A model generated the notes under the pieces. That model saw only the letters and a list, made by a program, of their open reading frames with translations. It did no database searches and had not been told where the DNA came from. Made by a program: the position numbers and the translations under genes. Positions 8,661 through 15,999 of a DNA stretch of 64,000 nt are shown here, one piece after another (the stretch's first letter is position 1; the number at the start of each line of letters is the position of its first letter). Source of the stretch: Pseudomonas brassicacearum (lineage in GTDB: Bacteria > Pseudomonadota > Gammaproteobacteria > Pseudomonadales > Pseudomonadaceae); assembly GCF_003732225.1 (NCBI RefSeq), contig NZ_MOBJ01000011.1, positions 1-64,000 of the forward strand, written 5' to 3'.

Positions 8661-8736
8661 GTGGGCGTAGCTCAGTTGGTAGAGCACGGGATTGTGACTC
8701 CCGTTGTCGAGGGTTCGATCCCCTTCGTCCACCCCA
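8661..8736 (+). tRNA. tRNA-His (GTG)
   Basis: A 76-nt cloverleaf with anticodon GTG in the loop of GGGAT-TGTGACTCCC, T arm GAGGG-TTCGATC-CCCTT, discriminator C and encoded CCA. The base just before (G8660) can serve as the G-1 that histidine tRNAs need, pairing with the discriminator C. Confidence 0.97.
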
Positions 8737-8743
8737 TATTTAG

Positions 8744-8774
8744 AAAGGCGCCAGATTAATAATCTGGCGCCTTT
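8744..8774. terminator. Hairpin between tRNA-His and tRNA-Leu
   Basis: A perfect long inverted repeat, AAAGGCGCCAGATT / AATCTGGCGCCTTT, is followed by GCTTT. It has the form of a weak intrinsic terminator but sits inside the tRNA cluster, so it may be a processing signal or partial terminator. Confidence 0.65.
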
Positions 8775-8792
8775 GCTTTAAAAGCTTGATAC

Positions 8793-8877
8793 GCGGATGT
8801 GGTGGAATTGGTAGACACACTGGATTTAGGTTCCAGCGCCGCAAGGTGTGAGAGTTCGAGTCTCTCCGTCCGCACCA
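8793..8877 (+). tRNA. tRNA-Leu (TAG)
   Basis: An 85-nt class II tRNA with a long variable arm (CGCCGCAAGGTG), anticodon TAG in CTGGA-TTTAGGT-TCCAG, T arm GAGAG-TTCGAGT-CTCTC and encoded CCA. It is the last tRNA of the cluster. Confidence 0.97.
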
Positions 8878-8901
8878 GTTAAGTCGCTATGTTAATAGCA
8901 G

Positions 8902-8939
8902 AAAACGGCGCAGAACCTGAAAGGGTCTGCGCCGTTTTT
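8902..8939 (+). terminator. Terminator of the tRNA cluster
   Basis: A strong stem (AACGGCGCAGAACC / GGGTCTGCGCCGTT with one unpaired base) with a TGAAA-type loop is followed by TTTTTG. It comes 24 bp after tRNA-Leu. Confidence 0.9.
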
Positions 8940-9332
8940 GTTTCAGTCGGCCGTGGTTTTCCAGGCGGTCGCAGATTTTGTGCTGGTAGGGTGCTCGGTT
9001 CGTCGACAACGCGTTTTTCTCGATAATGTGTTTCTCGATGATGCCCGATATGCCCGTCGGTCTCCTTGTGAGGTCGGCAGTCAGGGATGTGACTGCCGGA
9101 CCCTTCCTGCTTATATATAGAAGGCATGGAAGGGCTGGCGCAGAGACCTGGCGTGATTCGCTGTATTTGCTCCCATGGCGAGGCTCAACCGCTTGTCCCC
9201 GCCGATAAATTGCCTGCTGCTTTTTTACCCGTTTTCAGTAGGGTGACTTCTTGAGTTTGACCCACTAGAATGCATGCCCTTGATTCTGGGGTCGGAAACG
9301 GCCGGCTAACGTCTGTGCAACGAGGAATATCC
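8940..9332. other. Intergenic region upstream of tig
   Basis: About 390 bp without a credible gene. TAGAAT at 9266-9271 is a plausible -10 box for tig, but its -35 partner (TGACTT at 9244-9249) is weak. The ribosome site GAGGAAT at 9322-9328 fixes the tig start. No RNA gene or repeat was recognised. Confidence 0.5.
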
Positions 9333-10643
9333 ATGCAAGTTTCTGTTGAAAATACTTCTGCTCTTGAGCGCCGCATGAGCATCACCGTGCCAGCTGAGCG
9401 CATTGAGACTCAAGTCAACAAGCGTCTGCAGCAGACTGCCCAAAAGGCCAAAATTGCAGGCTTCCGTCCTGGCAAAGTGCCAATGAGCGTGATCCGTCAG
9501 CGTTATGAAGCTGATGCGCGTCAGGAAGCTGTAGGCGATGTGATCCAGGCTTCTTTCTACGAAGCTATTGTCGAGCAAAAGCTGAACCCGGCTGGCGCTC
9601 CTTCGGTAGAGCCTAAAGTCCTGGAGAAGGGCAAGGATCTGGAATTCGTTGCAACGTTCGAAGTGTTCCCTGAGTTCACCGTTGCCGGTTTCGAATCCAT
9701 CGCTGTCGAGCGCCTGAGCGCTGACGTGGCGGACGCCGATCTGGACAAAATGCTGGAAATCCTGCGCAAGCAGAACGTTCGTTTTGAAATTGCCGATCGT
9801 GCAGCTCAGAACGAAGACCAACTGAACATCGATTTCGTTGGCAAGGTTGACGGTGAAGTGTTCGCCGGTGGTTCCGCCAAGGGTACTCAGCTGGTTCTGG
9901 GTTCCGGCCGCATGATCCCTGGCTTCGAAGAAGGCCTGGTTGGCGCTAAAGCGGGCGAAGAGCGCGTTTTGAACCTGACCTTCCCTGAGGACTATCAGAA
10001 CCTCGACCTGGCTAACAAAGCAGCCGAGTTCGCCGTGACTGTAAACACTGTTTCCGAGCCGAAACTGCCTGAATTGACCGAAGAATTCTTCGCTCAGTTC
10101 GGTATCAAAGAGTCTGGCATCGACGGTTTCCGTACCGAAGTTCGTAAGAACATGGAGCGCGAGCTGCGTCAGGCGATCAAATCCAAGGTCAAGAATCAGG
10201 TAATGGACGGTCTGCTGGCCGCCAACCCGATCGAAGTGCCAAAGGCTCTGCTGTCCAACGAGGTTGATCGTCTGCGCGTTCAGGCTGTTCAGCAGTTCGG
10301 TGGCAACATCAAGCCTGATCAACTGCCGGCCGAGCTGTTCGAAGAACAAGCCAAGCGTCGCGTTGTGCTGGGTCTGGTAGTGGCTGAAGTGGTCAAGCAA
10401 TACGACCTCAAGCCTGACGAAACCCGCGTTCGCGAGCTGATTCAGGAAATGGCTTCGGCTTATCAGGAGCCTGAGCAAGTCGTGTCCTGGTACTACAAGA
10501 ACGACCAGCAACTGAACGAAGTCCGTTCGGTTGTGCTGGAAGAGCAAGTTGTGGATACTGTTCTGCAGAAAGCTAGCGTGACCGATAAATCGGTCTCTTA
10601 CGAAGAAGCGGTCAAGCCGGTAGAAGCTCCACAAGCCGACTGA
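9333..10643 (+). CDS. tig: Trigger factor (ribosome-associated chaperone/PPIase)
   Basis: A 436-residue chaperone that binds ribosomal protein L23 at the exit tunnel. Domain order is canonical: N-terminal ribosome-binding domain (residues 1-115) containing the signature loop GFRPGKVP, FKBP-type peptidyl-prolyl isomerase domain (about 155-245, EDQLNIDFVGKVDGEVFAGG), and C-terminal substrate-binding helices. ATG 9333 follows GAGGAAT and gives the conserved start MQVSVENTSALERR; an upstream ATG in frame at 9270 lacks these features. It begins the tig-clpP-clpX-lon block. Confidence 0.97.
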   Translation: MQVSVENTSALERRMSITVPAERIETQVNKRLQQTAQKAKIAGFRPGKVPMSVIRQRYEADARQEAVGDVIQASFYEAIVEQKLNPAGAPSVEPKVLEKGKDLEFVATFEVFPEFTVAGFESIAVERLSADVADADLDKMLEILRKQNVRFEIADRAAQNEDQLNIDFVGKVDGEVFAGGSAKGTQLVLGSGRMIPGFEEGLVGAKAGEERVLNLTFPEDYQNLDLANKAAEFAVTVNTVSEPKLPELTEEFFAQFGIKESGIDGFRTEVRKNMERELRQAIKSKVKNQVMDGLLAANPIEVPKALLSNEVDRLRVQAVQQFGGNIKPDQLPAELFEEQAKRRVVLGLVVAEVVKQYDLKPDETRVRELIQEMASAYQEPEQVVSWYYKNDQQLNEVRSVVLEEQVVDTVLQKASVTDKSVSYEEAVKPVEAPQAD

Positions 10644-10668
10644 TTGTTTTTGCGTTAGAAGCACACAC

Positions 10669-10696
10669 CATAAGCCAGCTTTCGAGCTGGCTTATG
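10669..10696. promoter_or_regulatory. Perfect 12-bp hairpin between tig and clpP
   Basis: CATAAGCCAGCT and AGCTGGCTTATG are perfect inverted copies around a TTCG loop. There is no T-run after it, so it is more likely an mRNA stability or attenuation element, or a partial terminator, than a full terminator. Confidence 0.7.
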
Positions 10697-10735
10697 CGTA
10701 TTCAAGACATAACTATTTGGGAGTGACTGCGAGAC

Positions 10736-11377
10736 ATGTCCCGCAATTCTTATTATCAGCAGAGCTCTGACATCCAGGCCGCAGGTGGTCTGGTCCCGAT
10801 GGTTATCGAGCAGTCCGCCCGTGGCGAACGTGCCTATGACATCTACTCGCGCCTCCTCAAGGAACGAGTGATCTTCCTTGTCGGTCCGGTAGAAGACTAC
10901 ATGGCCAACCTGGTCGCGGCGCAACTGCTGTTCCTTGAAGCGGAAAACCCGGACAAGGACATCCATCTTTACATCAACTCACCAGGCGGTTCGGTGACTG
11001 CGGGCATGTCGATCTACGACACCATGCAGTTCATCAAACCTGACGTTTCCACCACCTGTATCGGTCAGGCCTGCAGCATGGGTGCTTTCCTGCTTGCCGG
11101 TGGTGCTGCGGGCAAGCGTTACTGCCTGCCGAACTCGCGCATGATGATTCACCAGCCATTGGGCGGTTTCCAGGGTCAGGCGTCGGACATCGACATCCAT
11201 GCCAAGGAAATCCTTCATATCCGTTCGCGCCTGAACTCGTTGTTGGCTCATCACACCGGTCAAAGCCTCGAAACCATTGAGCGCGACACCGAGCGTGACA
11301 ACTTCATGAGCGCAGAGCGTGCGGCTGAATACGGCCTGATCGACTCGGTGATCGACAAACGTAAAATGCCCGCCTAA
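10736..11377 (+). CDS. clpP: ATP-dependent Clp protease proteolytic subunit ClpP
   Basis: This 213-residue serine peptidase (S14) forms the tetradecameric chamber used by ClpX and ClpA. The catalytic triad is intact: Ser114 in GQACSMGAFLL, His139 in MMIHQPLGG and Asp188 in ERDTERDNF. The first residues are a short propeptide that is normally removed. It lies 92 bp after tig and 106 bp before clpX, the common bacterial order. Confidence 0.97.
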   Translation: MSRNSYYQQSSDIQAAGGLVPMVIEQSARGERAYDIYSRLLKERVIFLVGPVEDYMANLVAAQLLFLEAENPDKDIHLYINSPGGSVTAGMSIYDTMQFIKPDVSTTCIGQACSMGAFLLAGGAAGKRYCLPNSRMMIHQPLGGFQGQASDIDIHAKEILHIRSRLNSLLAHHTGQSLETIERDTERDNFMSAERAAEYGLIDSVIDKRKMPA

Positions 11378-11415
11378 GCAGCTCAAATGCAGGTGGTTGG
11401 TTTAACTGGCCACCA

Positions 11416-11435
11416 GCGGGCTTGAAAAAGCCCGC
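11416..11435. promoter_or_regulatory. 8-bp hairpin in the clpP-clpX spacer
   Basis: GCGGGCTT-GAAA-AAGCCCGC is a perfect stem with a GAAA (GNRA) loop and no T-run after it. It could adjust clpP versus clpX expression through attenuation or processing. Confidence 0.6.
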
Positions 11436-11483
11436 AATTGCCTTCATCTTGTGTTGCAAGCCTATCGGATTTGGATCGATCGA

Positions 11484-12767
11484 ATGACTGACACCCGCAA
11501 CGGCGAGGACAACGGCAAGCTGCTCTATTGCTCCTTCTGTGGCAAAAGCCAGCATGAAGTGCGCAAATTGATTGCCGGCCCCTCGGTCTTTATCTGCGAC
11601 GAGTGCGTCGACCTGTGCAACGACATCATCCGCGAGGAGGTGCAGGAAGCACAGGCAGAAAGCAGCGCGCATAAATTGCCTTCGCCTAAAGAAATCAGTG
11701 GCATCCTTGATCAGTACGTGATTGGTCAGGAGCGTGCGAAAAAGGTTTTGGCCGTAGCGGTATATAACCACTACAAACGCCTCAACCAGCGTGACAAAAA
11801 GAATGACGATGTCGAGCTCGGCAAAAGCAACATCTTGCTGATCGGCCCTACAGGCTCGGGTAAAACCCTGCTTGCTGAAACACTGGCCCGTTTGCTGAAT
11901 GTGCCTTTCACCATCGCTGACGCAACCACCCTCACCGAGGCGGGTTACGTAGGTGAAGACGTTGAAAACATTATTCAGAAACTGTTGCAGAAGTGCGATT
12001 ACGACGTAGAAAAGGCCCAAATGGGCATTGTCTACATCGATGAAATCGACAAGATTTCGCGCAAGTCCGACAACCCGTCGATCACCCGGGACGTTTCCGG
12101 TGAAGGCGTGCAGCAGGCCCTGCTCAAGTTGATCGAAGGTACGGTCGCTTCCGTTCCGCCTCAAGGTGGTCGCAAGCACCCGCAGCAGGAATTCCTTCAG
12201 GTTGACACCCGTAACATCCTGTTCATCTGCGGCGGTGCGTTCTCCGGTCTGGAAAAGGTTATTCAAAACCGTTCCACCCGTGGCGGCATTGGCTTCAACG
12301 CAGAAGTTCGCAGCAAGGAAGAAGGCAAGAAGGTGGGTGAGTCCCTGCGTGAAGTCGAGCCTGACGATCTGGTCAAGTTCGGTCTGATCCCGGAATTCGT
12401 CGGTCGTCTGCCGGTTCTTGCGACGCTGGACGAGCTCGACGAGGCTGCGCTGATGCAGATCCTCACCGAGCCGAAAAATGCTCTGACCAAACAGTATGCC
12501 AAGCTGTTCGAGATGGAAGGCGTAGACCTGGAGTTCCGGGCCGACGCACTGAAATCGGTCGCCAAGCGCGCACTGGAACGTAAAACCGGTGCTCGTGGAT
12601 TGCGCTCGATCCTCGAAGGTGTGCTGCTCGACACTATGTATGAAATCCCCTCGCAGTCCGAGGTGAGTAAAGTAGTGATCGATGAAAGCGTTATAGAAGG
12701 CAAGTCCAAGCCACTGTATATCTACGAAAACAGTGAGCCGGCTGCCAAGGCAGCGCCAGACGCGTAA
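11484..12767 (+). CDS. clpX: ATP-dependent protease ATPase subunit ClpX
   Basis: A 427-residue AAA+ unfoldase that feeds substrates to ClpP. The N-terminal C4 zinc-binding domain (CSFCGKSQHE...FICDECVDLC) is followed by the AAA+ domain with Walker A GPTGSGKT, Walker B IVYIDEIDKI, and the sensor and arginine-finger region STRGGIGFNAEV. ATG 11484 gives the usual MTDTRNGE start; an earlier TTG in frame is not supported. A terminator follows. Confidence 0.97.
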   Translation: MTDTRNGEDNGKLLYCSFCGKSQHEVRKLIAGPSVFICDECVDLCNDIIREEVQEAQAESSAHKLPSPKEISGILDQYVIGQERAKKVLAVAVYNHYKRLNQRDKKNDDVELGKSNILLIGPTGSGKTLLAETLARLLNVPFTIADATTLTEAGYVGEDVENIIQKLLQKCDYDVEKAQMGIVYIDEIDKISRKSDNPSITRDVSGEGVQQALLKLIEGTVASVPPQGGRKHPQQEFLQVDTRNILFICGGAFSGLEKVIQNRSTRGGIGFNAEVRSKEEGKKVGESLREVEPDDLVKFGLIPEFVGRLPVLATLDELDEAALMQILTEPKNALTKQYAKLFEMEGVDLEFRADALKSVAKRALERKTGARGLRSILEGVLLDTMYEIPSQSEVSKVVIDESVIEGKSKPLYIYENSEPAAKAAPDA

Positions 12768-12785
12768 GCGTCGCACTGCTGGATT

Positions 12786-12816
12786 AAAGAAGGGGCCTTC
12801 GGGCCCCTTTGCTTTT
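12786..12816 (+). terminator. Terminator after clpX
   Basis: The stem AAGGGGCC-TTCG-GGCCCCTT is perfect, has a UUCG loop and is followed by TGCTTTTG. It separates clpX from lon. Confidence 0.85.
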
Positions 12817-12846
12817 GTAGGAGCTGCCGCAGGCTGTGATCTTTTA
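12815..12846. repeat. Single REP unit upstream of lon
   Basis: One copy of the TAGGAGCTGCCGCAGGCTG / GATCTTTT family, with one changed base (TGTGATC), not paired with an inverted partner. It abuts the clpX terminator. Confidence 0.8.
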
Positions 12847-12863
12847 AGTGGTTTTCTAATCAG

Positions 12864-12892
12864 CTTGTTTTTTTCGAAAGCAGCCCCCATCT
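12864..12892 (+). promoter_or_regulatory. Sigma-32 (heat-shock) type promoter of lon
   Basis: CTTGTTT at 12864-12870 and CCCCATCT at 12885-12892 are separated by 14 bp. The RpoH consensus is CTTGAAA, 13-14 bp, CCCCATNT, so the -10 element is a full match and the -35 is partial. It lies about 60 bp before the lon start codon, consistent with lon being a heat-shock gene in other bacteria. Confidence 0.75.
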
Positions 12893-12950
12893 TGGTTTCA
12901 AGCTTACTTCCATCTGTTTCCGGCCTTATGGCCGCCGTAGAGGCGAAATC

Positions 12951-15347
12951 ATGAAGACAACCATCGAATTGCCTCTCCTGCCATTGCGTGATGTTGTGGT
13001 TTATCCGCACATGGTTATCCCGCTGTTCGTGGGGCGCGAGAAATCTATCGAAGCCCTCGAGGCCGCGATGACGGGCGACAAGCAGATCCTTCTGCTGGCT
13101 CAGAGAAACCCTGCTGACGACGATCCCGGTGAAGACGCACTTTATCGCGTAGGTACCATCGCGACGGTTCTGCAGCTGCTCAAGCTGCCTGACGGCACGG
13201 TCAAAGTGCTGGTTGAAGGCGAGCAACGGGGCGCGGTCGAGCGTTTCAGTGAAGTCGACGGCCATTGCCGTGCCGAGGTTTCGCTGATTGACGAAGTCGA
13301 AGCTCCCGAGCGCGAGTCGGAAGTGTTTGTCCGCAGCTTGCTGTCGCAATTTGAGCAATACGTTCAGTTGGGCAAGAAGGTTCCGGCTGAAGTCCTGTCG
13401 TCGCTCAACAGCATCGATGAGCCAAGCCGCCTGGTCGATACCATGGCCGCGCACATGGCGCTGAAGATCGAGCAGAAGCAGGAAATCCTCGAAATCATCG
13501 ATTTGTCGGCTCGGGTCGAGCACGTTCTGGCATTGCTGGACGCCGAAATCGATTTGCTGCAAGTCGAAAAACGTATTCGTGGCCGCGTCAAAAAGCAAAT
13601 GGAGCGCAGCCAGCGCGAGTACTACCTGAATGAGCAGATGAAGGCCATTCAGAAAGAGCTGGGCGATAGCGAAGAAGGCCATAACGAAGTCGAAGAGCTG
13701 AAAAAGCGCATCGATGCCGCAGGTTTGCCAAAAGACGCGCTGATCAAGGCCCAGGCCGAGCTGAACAAGCTCAAGCAAATGTCACCGATGTCTGCCGAAG
13801 CGACCGTTGTGCGGTCCTACCTCGACTGGCTGGTGCAGGTGCCGTGGAAGGCGCAAAGCAAGGTTCGCCTGGATCTTGCGCGCGCAGAAGACATTCTCGA
13901 CGCCGACCACTATGGTCTGGAGGAAGTCAAAGAGCGGATTCTCGAATACCTCGCCGTGCAAAAACGCGTGAAGAAAATTCGCGGCCCGGTGTTGTGCCTG
14001 GTCGGTCCTCCAGGGGTTGGTAAAACCTCCCTGGCGGAGTCGATTGCTCACGCAACAAACCGCAAATTCGTACGCATGGCCCTCGGCGGCGTACGCGACG
14101 AGGCGGAAATTCGTGGTCATCGCCGGACTTATATCGGTTCGATGCCAGGAAGATTGATTCAAAAGATGACAAAGGTTGGCGTGCGCAACCCACTTTTCCT
14201 GCTCGACGAAATCGACAAGATGGGCAGCGACATGCGTGGCGATCCGGCGTCGGCTTTGCTGGAAGTGCTCGATCCTGAGCAAAACCACAATTTCAACGAT
14301 CACTATCTGGAAGTCGACTACGACCTGTCCGATGTGATGTTCCTTTGCACCTCGAACTCGATGAACATTCCACCGGCGCTGCTCGACCGGATGGAAGTGA
14401 TTCGTCTGCCGGGTTACACCGAAGACGAGAAGATCAACATTGCCGTCAAGTACCTTTCGCCCAAGCAGATTCAGGCCAACGGCTTGAAAAAAGGCGAGCT
14501 GGAATTCGACGCCGAGGCGATCCGCGACATCATTCGTTACTACACCCGGGAAGCCGGTGTACGTGGGCTTGAGCGCCAGATTGCCAAGGTTTGCCGCAAG
14601 GCGGTAAAAGAGCACGCGATGGAAAAACGCTTCTCGGTGAAGGTCACTGCCGAGCTGCTGGAACACTTCCTCGGCGTGCGTAAGTTCCGCTACGGGCTGG
14701 CCGAGCAACAAGACCAGATCGGTCAAGTGACGGGTCTGGCCTGGACTCAGGTGGGCGGCGAGTTGCTGACCATCGAAGCTGCGGTAGTGCCGGGTAAAGG
14801 TCAGTTGATCAAGACCGGTTCGCTGGGCGATGTCATGGTCGAATCGATCACTGCAGCGCTGACGGTTGTTCGCAGCCGCGCGAAAAGCCTGGGGATCCCG
14901 CTGGACTTCCACGAGAAGCGCGACACCCACATCCACATGCCGGAAGGGGCGACGCCCAAAGACGGTCCTAGTGCGGGTGTAGGCATGTGCACAGCGCTGG
15001 TGTCAGCTTTGACCGGGATTCCTGTGCGTGCCGATGTTGCCATGACCGGTGAAATCACCTTGCGCGGCCAGGTTCTGGCGATCGGTGGTCTTAAGGAAAA
15101 ACTGCTGGCGGCCCACCGCGGCGGAATCAAGACGGTGATCATTCCTGAAGAGAATGTTCGCGATTTGAAGGAAATTCCTGACAATATCAAGCAAGATCTT
15201 CAGATTAAACCGGTTAAATGGATTGACGAAGTCCTGCAAATTGCGCTGCAATACGCGCCGGAGCCCTTGCCGGATGTGGCTCCCGAGATAGTTGCAAAGG
15301 ATGAGAAGCGCGAGTCTGACTCTAAGGAAAGAATTAGCACGCACTAG
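12951..15347 (+). CDS. lon: ATP-dependent protease La (Lon)
   Basis: A 798-residue cytoplasmic AAA+ serine protease that degrades misfolded and regulatory proteins. Domains in order are the LON substrate-binding domain (residues 5-200, LPLLPLRDVVVYPHMVIPLFVGR), a coiled-coil (about 190-280), AAA+ with Walker A GPPGVGKTSL and Walker B LFLLDEIDKM, and the protease domain with the Ser in PKDGPSAGVGM and the Lys in GGLKEKLLAAHRGG. All key residues are present and the length is normal. It follows a sigma-32-like promoter and is followed by hupB, whose product HU is a known Lon substrate in E. coli. Confidence 0.97.
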   Translation: MKTTIELPLLPLRDVVVYPHMVIPLFVGREKSIEALEAAMTGDKQILLLAQRNPADDDPGEDALYRVGTIATVLQLLKLPDGTVKVLVEGEQRGAVERFSEVDGHCRAEVSLIDEVEAPERESEVFVRSLLSQFEQYVQLGKKVPAEVLSSLNSIDEPSRLVDTMAAHMALKIEQKQEILEIIDLSARVEHVLALLDAEIDLLQVEKRIRGRVKKQMERSQREYYLNEQMKAIQKELGDSEEGHNEVEELKKRIDAAGLPKDALIKAQAELNKLKQMSPMSAEATVVRSYLDWLVQVPWKAQSKVRLDLARAEDILDADHYGLEEVKERILEYLAVQKRVKKIRGPVLCLVGPPGVGKTSLAESIAHATNRKFVRMALGGVRDEAEIRGHRRTYIGSMPGRLIQKMTKVGVRNPLFLLDEIDKMGSDMRGDPASALLEVLDPEQNHNFNDHYLEVDYDLSDVMFLCTSNSMNIPPALLDRMEVIRLPGYTEDEKINIAVKYLSPKQIQANGLKKGELEFDAEAIRDIIRYYTREAGVRGLERQIAKVCRKAVKEHAMEKRFSVKVTAELLEHFLGVRKFRYGLAEQQDQIGQVTGLAWTQVGGELLTIEAAVVPGKGQLIKTGSLGDVMVESITAALTVVRSRAKSLGIPLDFHEKRDTHIHMPEGATPKDGPSAGVGMCTALVSALTGIPVRADVAMTGEITLRGQVLAIGGLKEKLLAAHRGGIKTVIIPEENVRDLKEIPDNIKQDLQIKPVKWIDEVLQIALQYAPEPLPDVAPEIVAKDEKRESDSKERISTH

Positions 15348-15371
15348 TACGTATTAGCCTGGGGGGCTTTC

Positions 15372-15401
15372 TTGACAGCTTTTTAGAGCCCTTGTTATAA
15401 A
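15372..15401 (+). promoter_or_regulatory. Strong sigma-70 promoter of hupB
   Basis: TTGACA at 15372-15377 and TATAAA at 15396-15401 are separated by 18 bp. The -35 matches the consensus exactly and the -10 in five of six positions. The inferred start lies about 85 nt upstream of the hupB GTG. Confidence 0.85.
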
Positions 15402-15494
15402 GCGGCTCTTAAGTGTCTGTAGGCCATTCAGCACTCGTTTTTGCTTTCACCAAAAAACTTAGAATCATCTCAAATAGATATAAGGGGACTTAGA

Positions 15495-15767
15495 GTGAAC
15501 AAGTCGGAACTGATTGATGCTATCGCTGCATCCGCTGATATCCCGAAAGCCGCTGCTGGCCGTGCGCTGGACGCTGTAATCGAATCCGTCACTGGCGCTC
15601 TCAAGGCTGGCGACTCTGTTGTTCTGGTTGGTTTCGGTACTTTCTCCGTCACTGATCGTCCAGCTCGTATTGGTCGTAACCCACAGACCGGTAAGACGCT
15701 GGAAATCGCAGCAGCCAAAAAACCAGGTTTCAAAGCCGGTAAAGCACTGAAAGAAGCTGTTAACTAA
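15495..15767 (+). CDS. hupB: DNA-binding protein HU-beta
   Basis: This 90-residue nucleoid protein bends and coats DNA as a dimer. It has the HU signature GFGTFSVTDRPARIGRNPQTG and the helical dimer core NKSELIDAIAASADIPKAAAGRAL. The start is GTG at 15495, chosen because AAGGGGA lies at 15482-15488 and the protein then begins MNKSEL like all HU proteins; the frame is open further upstream but has no homology. It is monocistronic behind its own promoter, between lon and tRNA-Asp. Confidence 0.96.
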   Translation: MNKSELIDAIAASADIPKAAAGRALDAVIESVTGALKAGDSVVLVGFGTFSVTDRPARIGRNPQTGKTLEIAAAKKPGFKAGKALKEAVN

Positions 15768-15820
15768 GCCTCACTCGGTTTTTTGCCTATCCGGGTCGGG
15801 GTCATTCCTGACTTGGCAGC

Positions 15821-15898
15821 GGAGCGGTAGTTCAGTCGGTCAGAATACCGGCCTGTCACGCCGGGGGTCGCGGGTTCGAGCCCCCGTCCGCTCCGCCA
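15821..15898 (+). tRNA. tRNA-Asp (GTC), with an atypical T arm
   Basis: Acceptor GGAGCGG / CCGCTCC, anticodon arm CCGGC-CTGTCAC-GCCGG with anticodon GTC, and encoded CCA are normal. The gene is 78 nt rather than 77: the 3' side of the T arm reads GAGCCCCCGTCC where GAGTCCCGTCC is expected, so the T loop would have eight bases, or the stem a bulge. The D loop also has TCAGAA in place of the usual TTAGAA. It may still function, or be a decaying copy. Confidence 0.85.
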
Positions 15899-15999
15899 GT
15901 TACGAGAAGGCGCATCCTCGGATGCGCCTTTCTTCTATCCGGATTCTACCCACGCTCCACGGTTGCCTAAATTGAAGTTCAACCGTTTCTGGGGGACGC

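Noticed and set aside
11304..13778. Long open frame on the minus strand, 824 codons, opposite clpX and lon
   Set aside because: It is antisense to two clearly conserved genes, has no ribosome site or protein family resemblance, and arises from the codon bias of the plus-strand genes.
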